DNA from: Fodinicurvata fenggangensis DSM 21160 | GTDB lineage: Bacteria > Pseudomonadota > Alphaproteobacteria > Kiloniellales > DSM-21159 | DNA: 64,000 nt | Assembly: GCF_000686045.1 (NCBI RefSeq) | Contig: NZ_JMLV01000008.1 | Coordinates: forward strand, 62,001 to 126,000 | Direction of reading: 5' to 3' | Shown here: in pieces, positions 46,980-54,259 of the stretch | How positions within the stretch are numbered: the stretch's first letter is position 1 | How the letters are laid out: every line of letters starts with the position of its first letter | Made by a program: the position numbers and the translations under genes | Notes under the pieces: generated by a model | What the model was told of the DNA's origin: nothing | Databases searched by the model: none | The model's input: only the letters and a program-made list of their open reading frames with translations

Positions 46980-48041
46980 TCACTCTTTCGGCAGGGTCTG
47001 CAGCTCCTGCCAACGGCCCGCAGTTTCCATGTAAGCCAGGAGGGATTCATAGGCTTCCTTGAAGTGGGGATCGTTGGCGGCCTCTTCCTCAAGGACCTCT
47101 CTGGAGGCTTCGCGCAGTGCATCCAGGACTTCGTCGGGGAAGCGCTTCACCTCGACACCCTCTTCTTCCTCGAACTTGTCGATGGTATCGGCCTGCGCCT
47201 CGGGAGCAGAGCCCATGGACCAGACGATGTTCGCCTTGCAGGCGGCCCAGAATTGAGCCTGCTCTTCCTCAGTATACTGGTTCCAGACATCCTGGTTGAT
47301 GATGAAGGAGTTCCAGCTGGCCGGCTGATGCCAACCCGGGAAGTAGTAGTAGTCGGCGATCTCGGCAAAGCCGAGGCTATCGTCGATAATCGGCAAGGAG
47401 AATTCAGTGGCATCGATGCGACCACGTTCCAGGGCCACATAGAGCTCACTGGCCGGAATCAGCTGCGTCGAGGCGCCCAGCTTGTTCAGGACCTTTCCGC
47501 CCAGTCCCGAGATGCGCATGCTCAGGCCCTCGAAGTCCTCCGGCGAGTTGATCTCCTGATTGAACCAGCCACCCGATTCCGGGGCTGTCAGGTGACAGGG
47601 CAGAACCTGGACGTTGTATTCGTCGTAGGCCTTCTGGAGAATCTCCAGTCCGCCGCCTTCCCACATCCAGCCGAGAAACAGCTCCGGATCGGGCCCGAAC
47701 GGCATGGCCCCGGCCAGACCTGCCACAGGAACGGTGCCGCCCCAATAGCCGATCCAGTCCCAGCCAGCCTGGACGGAGCCCTGGCTGACGGCATTGAAGA
47801 CCTCCAACGCGGGCACGAGATCTCCATCACCATGAATGTTCAGTGTGATCTCGCCCTTGGTGACTTCCGCAAGCAGATCAGCGAACTTCTCGCCGCCCTC
47901 GCCCAGATAAGTCAGGTTTTTCGGAAAGGTACTGGCTACGTCCAACTCGGACGGCCCTTGTGCTGCAGCAGACGTGGAGACGCCAAAGGCCAGTGCGGCA
48001 GCCGCAGCGACAGGCGCACAGGTTTTAAAGGAAACTTTCAT
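46980..48041 (-). CDS. TRAP transporter substrate-binding protein (DctP family)
   Basis: A 353-residue periplasmic binding protein with a signal peptide (residues 1-27, SAAAQG). The helix-hinge region with GLSMRISGLGGKVLNKLGAS near residue 165 holds the carboxylate-binding arginine, and ELYVALERGRIDATE near 190 is typical of keto/hydroxy-acid binding members. It is acidic and is the first gene of the operon ending in mvaA, so a hydroxy acid such as mevalonate is a reasonable ligand. Confidence 0.88.
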   Translation of the reverse strand: MKVSFKTCAPVAAAAALAFGVSTSAAAQGPSELDVASTFPKNLTYLGEGGEKFADLLAEVTKGEITLNIHGDGDLVPALEVFNAVSQGSVQAGWDWIGYWGGTVPVAGLAGAMPFGPDPELFLGWMWEGGGLEILQKAYDEYNVQVLPCHLTAPESGGWFNQEINSPEDFEGLSMRISGLGGKVLNKLGASTQLIPASELYVALERGRIDATEFSLPIIDDSLGFAEIADYYYFPGWHQPASWNSFIINQDVWNQYTEEEQAQFWAACKANIVWSMGSAPEAQADTIDKFEEEEGVEVKRFPDEVLDALREASREVLEEEAANDPHFKEAYESLLAYMETAGRWQELQTLPKE

Positions 48042-48466
48042 TTACTGTCCTCCCAATATTGTATTGTGCGGTTTCCCTGCTTCTTGGGGCAGTTTGTCCG
48101 CTTCGTATCGTTAACCGCCTGAATGTCCAGACACCAAACCGGCACCAAAGGACTGCGATTGGCCTCAGTCTTTCAAACTGCGCGCAAAGATGTCAACGAC
48201 TATGCCCCTCCTGCATAAAAATTGCGTCGTCTTGTACAAACCTTTCATGATTCAATTATCTGCGCTTTTCTTCTTGAGAACAACTTATTAGCGCGCAGGG
48301 CCTTTCACTAACTCCTTACCTGAACGACAAAACCAACTGCCCTTCGACAGTCTGCCTCGAACAGGAAATACAACTTAAAGCAAAATTTCAGGGGCAAAAT
48401 GCCATGGGCTGCTCCGCCAGTGCCAATTTCATGCCTGCAGCCAGGAATAGGAATTCACGAGAGAAT
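48042..48466. other. 425-bp intergenic region between TRAP operon and CRP/FNR regulator gene
   Basis: The region is AT-rich. It must hold the promoter of the minus-strand TRAP operon near its left end. An 8-bp palindrome TTGTACAA is at 48232-48239. I see no convincing ORF, RNA gene, terminator or TTTG-N8-CAAA box. Confidence 0.5.
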
Positions 48467-49162
48467 TCAACCACTTTCCGCGATCGTGCTCAAGTGATCC
48501 GGCTGCCGGACCATGATGCGACGGCGGCCGCTCAGGACCAGGCCCTGCTTTTCCCATGTGCTCAGGATGCGACTCGCGGTGTGCAGTGTAGTGCCGGCCA
48601 TCTCGGCCAGGTCCTGGCGCGACAGGGGAAATGCGATCTCGATTCCTTCGGCGGTTCGCCTGCCGGCCTGAACCGAAAGGCGCAGAAGAGTATGGGCAAT
48701 GCGCCGCTCGACCTTTTCCGTGGACAGCTCACGTAGGCGCAGCTGTGTTTCCTGGTAGCGCCGCCCCAGGACCGTCACGCTGTTGAGCGCCACCTGCGCA
48801 TGGCGTGACATCAAGTCCAGAATACCCTGCCTGGACCACCCCAGGAGATGACAATCCTCAACGGCCGTCACACTGCCGGGATAGCTATCACCTCCGGACA
48901 GGGCGGTATAGCCAGCCAACTCGCCAGGGCCCAAATAACGCAGGATGACCTGCGCCCCCTCTGCGGTGGTCTGAGTGACACGCAAACGTCCTGCAATCAG
49001 GACATAGATCGCCGTGACGGAATCATCCTGCAGGAAGAGGGCAGCCCCAGTCGGCAGTTGTTTGCGGAATCCCTGGGTCCAGATGTCCTCAAGTGCTTGG
49101 CGGGATAGACCACGAAACAACTCCGTTCCGGCCAGCACATCCAGGTCGGCTTTCCCCTCCAT
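48467..49162 (-). CDS. CRP/FNR-family regulator, NnrR/DNR-like
   Basis: A 231-residue regulator with a cyclic-nucleotide-type beta-roll (residues 10-125) and a C-terminal winged HTH near 170-215 (LSRQDLAEMAGTTLHTASRI). It lacks the N-terminal cysteine cluster of FNR. In the recognition helix the Ser-Arg of FNR is kept but FNR Glu209 is replaced by His (TLHTASR), which fits a TTTG rather than TTGA half-site. It is divergent from nirK, whose promoter carries TTTG-N8-CAAA. ATG 49162 was chosen because the family N-terminus begins there. Confidence 0.8.
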   Translation of the reverse strand: MEGKADLDVLAGTELFRGLSRQALEDIWTQGFRKQLPTGAALFLQDDSVTAIYVLIAGRLRVTQTTAEGAQVILRYLGPGELAGYTALSGGDSYPGSVTAVEDCHLLGWSRQGILDLMSRHAQVALNSVTVLGRRYQETQLRLRELSTEKVERRIAHTLLRLSVQAGRRTAEGIEIAFPLSRQDLAEMAGTTLHTASRILSTWEKQGLVLSGRRRIMVRQPDHLSTIAESG

Positions 49163-49244
49163 ACGCGCTCTCGATCCTGGGCCCTTGCGTGTTGCCCCGG
49201 AGTCTAGCGGCTGTATCCCGGCTGAGCGATAAAAATCACCGTAG

Positions 49245-49260
49245 TTTGTTCCGGAACAAA
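49245..49260. promoter_or_regulatory. NnrR/FNR-type operator of nirK
   Basis: TTTGTTCCGGAACAAA is a perfect 16-bp palindrome of the form TTTG-N8-CAAA. Its centre is 41.5 bp upstream of an inferred start near 49294, with CATAAG at 49282-49287 as the -10, the geometry of a class II CRP/FNR-activated promoter. The same box and spacing precede the pseudoazurin gene. It also lies upstream of the divergent regulator gene. Confidence 0.75.
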
Positions 49261-49340
49261 GTTCGCGCACGCAATTTGCCCCATAAGGGTCGGGACATCA
49301 CGGGATGTCCTGACAAGCGTTCAGTTCAAGGAGCAAGACG

Positions 49341-50390
49341 ATGAAACGCAATACCCTGGTCACCACGACAAGCGCACTGGCCCTGGCCATAGCCCTTGGC
49401 GGTTTCGGTTCTGCCCTGGCAGAAGACAAGGCGCCTGCAGGCGCCGACGCAGCAGGAGTTGCCGACATCGTGCGCGCTCCCACTGATCTACCACCAGCCA
49501 TCGACCGCACGGAACCCGAGACCGTCAAGGTTGAGCTGGAAACCATCGAGAAGGTGGGCCAACTCGCCGACGGCACATCCTACCGCTACTGGACCTTCAA
49601 CGGCCAGGTGCCGGGTCCGATGGTTCGGGTCCGAGCCGGCGACACAGTGGAAGTCTCACTCAAGAATGCCGACGACAGCTGGATGCCGCATAACGTGGAC
49701 TTCCATGCGGTAACTGGTCCCGGCGGCGGCGCGGAGGCTACTTGGGCCGATCCAGGTAAAGAGTCCAACGGCTTTACCTTCAAGGCCCTCAAGCCCGGAC
49801 TCTACGTGTACCACTGCGCGGTTCCCAGTGTGGCACAACACATCTCGAACGGCATGTACGGTATGATCCTGGTTGAGCCGGAAGGCGGACTGCCCCCGGT
49901 GGATCGCGAATACTACGTCATGCAGGGCGAAATCTATACCGAGGAGGTATTCGGCTCCAAGGGCGAGCTGTTGGAGAGCTACGAAAAGCTCTCGGCCGAA
50001 CAACCCGAGTACTACGTCTTCAACGGCGCAGTCGGGGCGCTCACGGAGCAAAATCCGCTAAAGGCCGAAGTGGGCGAGACAGTCCGGATCTTCTTCGGGG
50101 TCGGAGGGCCGAACAAGACTTCTTCGTTCCACGTGATCGGCGAGATCTTTGACAACGCCTATCCTTTCGCGTCGCTGACCAGCGAACCCCTGATGGACGT
50201 GCAGACCATCAGCGTGCCCCCGGGCGGTGCGTCGATCGTCGACATGGAGCTCGAAGTGCCGGGCACCTACATCCTGGTGGACCATGCCCTCTCGCGGGCC
50301 GAACGGGGCCTGGCCGGACACTTGGTGGTGGAAGGACCGGAAAACCCCGAGATCTTCAAGGAGCATGAAGCCAAGGAACCGACTTCCTGA
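49341..50390 (+). CDS. nirK: Copper-containing nitrite reductase NirK
   Basis: A 349-residue periplasmic enzyme reducing nitrite to nitric oxide. A signal peptide ends near ALA at residue 27. Two cupredoxin domains follow. Type 1 copper ligands are H117, C159, H167 and M172; type 2 ligands are H122, H158 and H315; the active-site D120 and H264 are both present, so the enzyme should be active. AAGGAG lies 7 nt before ATG. Electrons presumably come from the pseudoazurin encoded 1.6 kb downstream. No NO reductase genes (norCB) are in the window. Confidence 0.96.
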   Translation: MKRNTLVTTTSALALAIALGGFGSALAEDKAPAGADAAGVADIVRAPTDLPPAIDRTEPETVKVELETIEKVGQLADGTSYRYWTFNGQVPGPMVRVRAGDTVEVSLKNADDSWMPHNVDFHAVTGPGGGAEATWADPGKESNGFTFKALKPGLYVYHCAVPSVAQHISNGMYGMILVEPEGGLPPVDREYYVMQGEIYTEEVFGSKGELLESYEKLSAEQPEYYVFNGAVGALTEQNPLKAEVGETVRIFFGVGGPNKTSSFHVIGEIFDNAYPFASLTSEPLMDVQTISVPPGGASIVDMELEVPGTYILVDHALSRAERGLAGHLVVEGPENPEIFKEHEAKEPTS

Positions 50391-50429
50391 GTTCTGATAT
50401 CGTATAGACTGATACAGTAACTGCAACGA

Positions 50430-50454
50430 ATCGGCTGCCCTCTGGGCAGCCGAT
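50430..50454 (+). terminator. Hairpin between nirK and the alternative oxidase-like gene
   Basis: ATCGGCTGCCC at 50430-50440 pairs perfectly with GGGCAGCCGAT at 50444-50454 with a 3-nt loop. No T-run follows (CTGTATAG). It may be a partial terminator or an mRNA-stabilising structure, leaving read-through from the nirK promoter into the next gene possible. Confidence 0.55.
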
Positions 50455-50497
50455 CTGTATAGTGGCCCCCTCAACCCTGACAGGTGCAGACCGCTCC

Positions 50498-51157
50498 ATG
50501 TTGCAGATCGACAAGACGGACCTGACACGCCATCACACACCCAGTGGTTTTTCGGACCGCTTTGCCCTGGCCCTGGTGCGTGGTCTCGGCGCACTTGCAC
50601 GAACCCTTTTCGGGCGCCGCTATGGAAATCGTACGATTGTCCTTGAAACCATCGCGGCCGTCCCGGGCATGGTGGCCGCCACGATACTGCACCTGAAATG
50701 CCTGCGTCGTCTTCAGGACGACCGCGGCTGGGTGCGCAGCCTGATGGACGAAGCCGAGACCCAGCGGACACACCTGATGGTCTTCGTCTCCCTCGACCGG
50801 CCGAACGGCTTCGAACGCGTCCTGATCCTCCTGGCCCAGGGCCTGTTCTACAACACCCATTTCCTGATCTGTCTCTTCTCGCCACGAACGGCGCATCGAA
50901 TCGCCGGTTACTTTGCGGAGGATGCCGTGCGCGGCTATGGCGAGTATCTGCAGGAAATCGATGCCGGACGCCGGGAAAACCCGCCGACTCCGGACCTGGC
51001 CATCGCTTACTGGAACCTTTCCCCGGACGCGCGACTGCGAGACGCCATCGTCGCCATGCAGGAGGACGAGGCCATTCATCGCGACATCAATCACAGTTTT
51101 GCAACTGTTCTGTCGGAGGGCCGGGACCTACCTGCCCCACCCACTCCCATCCTCTAG
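50498..51157 (+). CDS. aox: Alternative oxidase (AOX) family protein with altered diiron ligands
   Basis: A 219-residue homologue of the membrane-associated diiron ubiquinol oxidase. It aligns without gaps to plant AOX from LETIAAVPGMV to HRDINH. Four of six ligand positions are kept: E50 (LET), H92, E191 and H194 (DEAIHRD). The motif normally reading NERMHL is TQRTHL, so the ligand Glu is Q89, and LEEEA reads FAEDA, so the next ligand Glu is A140. It lies 107 bp downstream of nirK. AOX is an NO-insensitive oxidase in other organisms, but this variant may not be catalytic. GTG 50462 is an alternative start. Confidence 0.8.
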   Translation: MLQIDKTDLTRHHTPSGFSDRFALALVRGLGALARTLFGRRYGNRTIVLETIAAVPGMVAATILHLKCLRRLQDDRGWVRSLMDEAETQRTHLMVFVSLDRPNGFERVLILLAQGLFYNTHFLICLFSPRTAHRIAGYFAEDAVRGYGEYLQEIDAGRRENPPTPDLAIAYWNLSPDARLRDAIVAMQEDEAIHRDINHSFATVLSEGRDLPAPPTPIL

Positions 51158-51178
51158 TAAGAAGCCCGCACGGCGGCG

Positions 51179-51580
51179 TCAGCCCGCAAGCGTGTAGAAC
51201 ACCCCCAGGGGATGATGAGCGCGCGCGATGGAGAAGATGAAGGCGTAGACCAGCAGCGCCATTGTCCAGGCACCAACCTGGATCGTCCGGGTCGGTGCCT
51301 TCCAGAAGGCGTAATAGCCCAGCAGGATATAGACCACCAGCAGCAGTACTTTCACGGTCAACCAGCTGTGGAAGAAGGGATACTGCCGGACGATGGTCAT
51401 CAGCATCAGGGCCGCCGTCAGCAGGATCGTGTCGATGCTGTAGCTGAGATAGCGCACCGGCGCGACCATGGACCAGCGCGTGCCTGCAAAGAGTGCGATT
51501 CCGCGCAGCAGGAAGAGCCCGCCGCTGGCAAGCACGGCCCAGATGTGGACCTGCCTGATCTCCGAATAGAATTCGATCAT
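51179..51580 (-). CDS. SirB2-family small membrane protein
   Basis: A 133-residue protein with four hydrophobic segments and the SirB2 pattern: HIWAVLASGGLFLLRGIALF near residue 12, VRYLSYSIDTILLTAALML near 42 and KVLLLVVYILLGYYAF near 77. The family is named for a regulator of invasion genes, but its molecular role is unknown. It is convergent with the AOX-like gene and probably starts just inside the intergenic region of the pseudoazurin gene. Confidence 0.75.
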   Translation of the reverse strand: MIEFYSEIRQVHIWAVLASGGLFLLRGIALFAGTRWSMVAPVRYLSYSIDTILLTAALMLMTIVRQYPFFHSWLTVKVLLLVVYILLGYYAFWKAPTRTIQVGAWTMALLVYAFIFSIARAHHPLGVFYTLAG

Positions 51581-52009
51581 TCAGGCAGGCCACACCCTTT
51601 TTGCCAGACCGGCCCAGTCAACGGCGCAATCCCGTTGAACCGGCATAGGCGCCAGCCTCACGCTCACCCTCTTCGACAGGAACCTCATCCTCGTGCCGGG
51701 GGAAGACCCACAGCTGGATGACGAACACCACCAGCGCCGTCTTGGACATCCCCTCGAAACTATCGCCTGCATTTTTGCAGCTGCCCTTATGCAGTGGAGA
51801 CAAAACAACGTCATATGCTGTCGGTGTCTTTCACTTGAGAACTTCTCGAGCGTATGTGCGATAAAAAGTATTTTCAATGCATGAATTTGTTCCAGCGCAA
51901 AGTTCTCTCCGGCCATCTCGTCTATAAACTAGGACAGGTCACGAGATGACGTGACGAGGAGATTCGCCCAAAGAGGCGAGGACATCACGGCCAAGGAAGG
52001 ATATGAGCC
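51581..52009. other. 429-bp region upstream of the pseudoazurin gene
   Basis: The right half holds the pseudoazurin promoter (separate entry). The left half contains a possible minus-strand frame 51618-51803 whose last 42 residues read as a short hydrophobic segment (KTALVVFVIQLWVF) plus an acidic tail. It has no good ribosome site, and I could not decide whether it is a real small membrane protein. Confidence 0.4.
51886..51901 (+). promoter_or_regulatory. NnrR/FNR-type operator of the pseudoazurin gene
   Basis: TTTGTTCCAGCGCAAA has the form TTTG-N8-CAAA and shares TTTGTTCC with the nirK box. A TATAAA at 51923-51928 makes a good -10, so the box centre lies 41.5 bp upstream of an inferred start near 51935, as at nirK. 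A GCGATAAAAA sequence lies upstream of the box in both promoters (51858-51867 and 49226-49235). Confidence 0.72.
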
Positions 52010-52480
52010 ATGAAAACGCAGACACTCAAGCTGGCCCTTGCGATTGCAGGTACGCTACTGATCTCGGGCACGGCGCTGGCCGCCGATTACGAAGTCGAGA
52101 TGTTGAACCGAGGCAATGATGGCCAGCCCATGGCCTTCGAGCCAGCCTATCTCGAGATCGAGCCCGGCGACAGCGTGACCTTCGTGCTGACCGAGGGGAC
52201 TCACAACGCAGAGATCATTCCCGGCATGCTGCCCGAGGGCGCCGAGGCGTGGAAAGGCGCCATGAACGAAGAATTCACCGTGACCTTCGATCAGGAAGGT
52301 CTCTATGGCTACAAGTGCCTGCCCCACTACGGCATGGGCATGGTGGGCGTCATCAAGGTCGGTGATGAGATGTCCAATGCCGACGCAGCCGAGGAGGTCA
52401 AGCACCCCGGACGCGCAGGCCAGAAGATGGCGGAGCTCTTCGAACAGCTGAAGACCAGCCAGACCGCTCAGGCGCAGTAA
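52010..52480 (+). CDS. Pseudoazurin (periplasmic blue copper protein)
   Basis: A 156-residue cupredoxin with a signal peptide (cut after ALA, residue 24-25). The type 1 copper ligands are H65 (THNAEIIPG), C103, H106 and M111 in YKCLPHYGMGMVG. Pseudoazurins donate electrons to copper nitrite reductase, and this gene shares its operator type with nirK. The C-terminal 30 residues (after HPGRAGQKMAELF) form the two-helix tail usual in pseudoazurin. GGAAGG precedes the ATG. Confidence 0.93.
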   Translation: MKTQTLKLALAIAGTLLISGTALAADYEVEMLNRGNDGQPMAFEPAYLEIEPGDSVTFVLTEGTHNAEIIPGMLPEGAEAWKGAMNEEFTVTFDQEGLYGYKCLPHYGMGMVGVIKVGDEMSNADAAEEVKHPGRAGQKMAELFEQLKTSQTAQAQ

Positions 52481-52502
52481 TACGACCTGTCGGATAGTGT
52501 AG

Positions 52503-52536
52503 CGGCCGCGCGTGGGACACGCCTATCGCGCGGCCG
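52503..52536. terminator. Bidirectional hairpin between pseudoazurin and Hen1-like genes
   Basis: CGGCCGCGCG at 52503-52512 pairs perfectly with CGCGCGGCCG at 52527-52536 around a 14-nt loop. It lies between two convergent genes and overlaps the end of the Hen1-like coding sequence. No long T-run is visible on either side. Confidence 0.5.
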
Positions 52537-53140
52537 TCACTGACTCCTTCGTAAAGACAGCCATCTGGCTGACGCCCCCATAGAAGGGATGCGCACCGGC
52601 CAGATCGGACAGCACAACCCGGCAGCCGTTGCGTCGCCCGACTCCCTCGGCCCAGCTTCGAAATTTCCGCCGTCCCCACTCGAAACGATGATCGGGATGG
52701 CGAAAACGATGCGCCGGGACACCCAGAAGCTCGTTGTAGTCGGCGTTGGGGGTGGTCACGATCACGCTTGTGGGGCGCATCTTGTGGAACAGGGCGGTCT
52801 CCAGCACCGTCAGGCGCTCGGGCTCGAGATGCTCGAGCGTCTCCAGCAACACGGCACAATCGAAGCCCGAAAGGCCCGGCCCGGGCTCGATCATCGAGGC
52901 ATGCACCAGCTCGATGTGGGCAGCCGGAGGCTCTGCCTGCTCGGCAAGCTTGGCGCGCAGCCTGTCCAGAGCGTCTGCCGAAAGTTCCACGCCCACCAGC
53001 TTCTCGAAACGGGACTCCTGCACAAGACGCAGGAACAGGTCCCCGTCGCCACAGCCGAGATCGAGCACCGTGCGGGCCCCGGTGTCCAGAACAGCCTGGT
53101 GAACGGCCGCCAGCCTCTGCTCGTGAATCCAGGTGGTCAT
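52523..53140 (-). CDS. Hen1-like 3'-terminal RNA ribose 2'-O-methyltransferase
   Basis: A 205-residue SAM methyltransferase with motif I LDLGCGDGD at residues 27-35. The Hen1 metal-site pattern is present: E100-T-L-E103-H104, then TTPNADYN at 129-136 and a histidine (H151) in RHPDHRFEWGRRKF. Hen1 methylates the 2'-OH of RNA 3' ends; in bacteria it normally works with the repair enzyme Pnkp, but no pnkp is adjacent and the bacterial Hen1 N-terminal domain is missing. ATG 53140 overlaps the stop of the upstream HAD gene (ATGA), so the two are translationally coupled. Confidence 0.72.
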   Translation of the reverse strand: MTTWIHEQRLAAVHQAVLDTGARTVLDLGCGDGDLFLRLVQESRFEKLVGVELSADALDRLRAKLAEQAEPPAAHIELVHASMIEPGPGLSGFDCAVLLETLEHLEPERLTVLETALFHKMRPTSVIVTTPNADYNELLGVPAHRFRHPDHRFEWGRRKFRSWAEGVGRRNGCRVVLSDLAGAHPFYGGVSQMAVFTKESVTAAR

Positions 53141-54150
53141 GGGAGGCTCTGCCACGGATAGACCTGCGCCCAGTCCGCCGCCATGTCGACGATGATCCAG
53201 CCGCGCGCCGGCCCTGCGTCGAGCCCCTTGTCCAGCCGGCCGATATCGCTCTCGCGATCATAGGTCCACTCGCGTTCCGCATCCGTATGGTGGATGAGCA
53301 TCCCAAGGCGCGGTCCTTCGCCCGTCGTCGTCCATTCGAGCATCTCCAGGTCGCCGTCGGAATTGCCGAAGGCGATGACGGGCCGGCGGCCCACGTGACG
53401 TTGGATGCCAATGGGCTTGTTCGCTCCGTCAGTGAAGAAGAAGGTTCCCGACTTGCGCTCGAAGGTGGGCGCCTCGGCGTCGGAGAGGTAATCGAGATCG
53501 ACCTGGCTGCCGATCACCTGTTCGGGCGGTATGTCATAGGTCTCCTCCGTCCAGGCGCGCATGAAATCGATGCCTCCGCCGGAAACGATCCATGTGCGGA
53601 AACCGTTGGCCCGCAGATACGTCAGCACCTCGAGCATCGGCTGGAAGATCAGTTCAGTGAACGGTCGATCGAAACGCGGGTGGCGCGCCGTATCGAGCCA
53701 GTCCTCAACTTTCGCTGTGAACGCGCTGTCGGTCATGCCGCTCTGGGTCGCGGCCAGCAGTTTCATCAGGCCCTGGCCTCCCGAAGCCGCCACAGCCTTC
53801 CAGTCCTCTTCGAGCGCCGCTTCGAACGGCTGGGTATCTGTCCACTCCGGGTGGTCCCCGGCCATCTCCTGGACCCGCTCAACGGCAAAGAGCACCTGAA
53901 AGTACAGGGGCTTCTCGGACCAGAGCGTGCCATCGTTGTCGAATACGGCGATCCGTTCGTCGGGCGCAAGATAGCCCGGGCTGTCCGGCTCTGTGACCTC
54001 GACCACGAACTCCAGGATGGCGGACTTGGCCGGCCCTTCGTTCCAGGAGGCCAGTGGATCCTCCTGTGCCTGCGCCAGGCTGGCAAAAGCGAGCTGCGCC
54101 AGCAGAAAAAAGCCGATGATGGTCTTGGAAATACGCATACTGCCACCCAT
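53137..54150 (-). CDS. Exported HAD-superfamily phosphatase
   Basis: A 337-residue HAD hydrolase with a signal peptide (MRISKTIIGFFLLAQ start, cleavage near AQAQ). Motif I is FDNDGTLW near residue 70, motif II is IVSGGG near 190, and FGNSDGDLEML near 265 is motif IV. The catalytic aspartate is the first D of DNDGT. Related exported proteins are annotated as haloacid-dehalogenase-like phosphatases. A start at ATG 54138 is equally possible. It is coupled to the Hen1-like gene, although one product is exported and the other is cytoplasmic. Confidence 0.8.
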   Translation of the reverse strand: MGGSMRISKTIIGFFLLAQLAFASLAQAQEDPLASWNEGPAKSAILEFVVEVTEPDSPGYLAPDERIAVFDNDGTLWSEKPLYFQVLFAVERVQEMAGDHPEWTDTQPFEAALEEDWKAVAASGGQGLMKLLAATQSGMTDSAFTAKVEDWLDTARHPRFDRPFTELIFQPMLEVLTYLRANGFRTWIVSGGGIDFMRAWTEETYDIPPEQVIGSQVDLDYLSDAEAPTFERKSGTFFFTDGANKPIGIQRHVGRRPVIAFGNSDGDLEMLEWTTTGEGPRLGMLIHHTDAEREWTYDRESDIGRLDKGLDAGPARGWIIVDMAADWAQVYPWQSLP

Positions 54151-54259
54151 TGCCCCAAATATATCGGCGTAGTCCTCTGTTATGCCCCTGCTGCTTGTCT
54201 ATGTCACTCGCCTCAGGAATAGTGCCCCCAGCGACTGAAAAGCATGCATCGGCAGGTTC

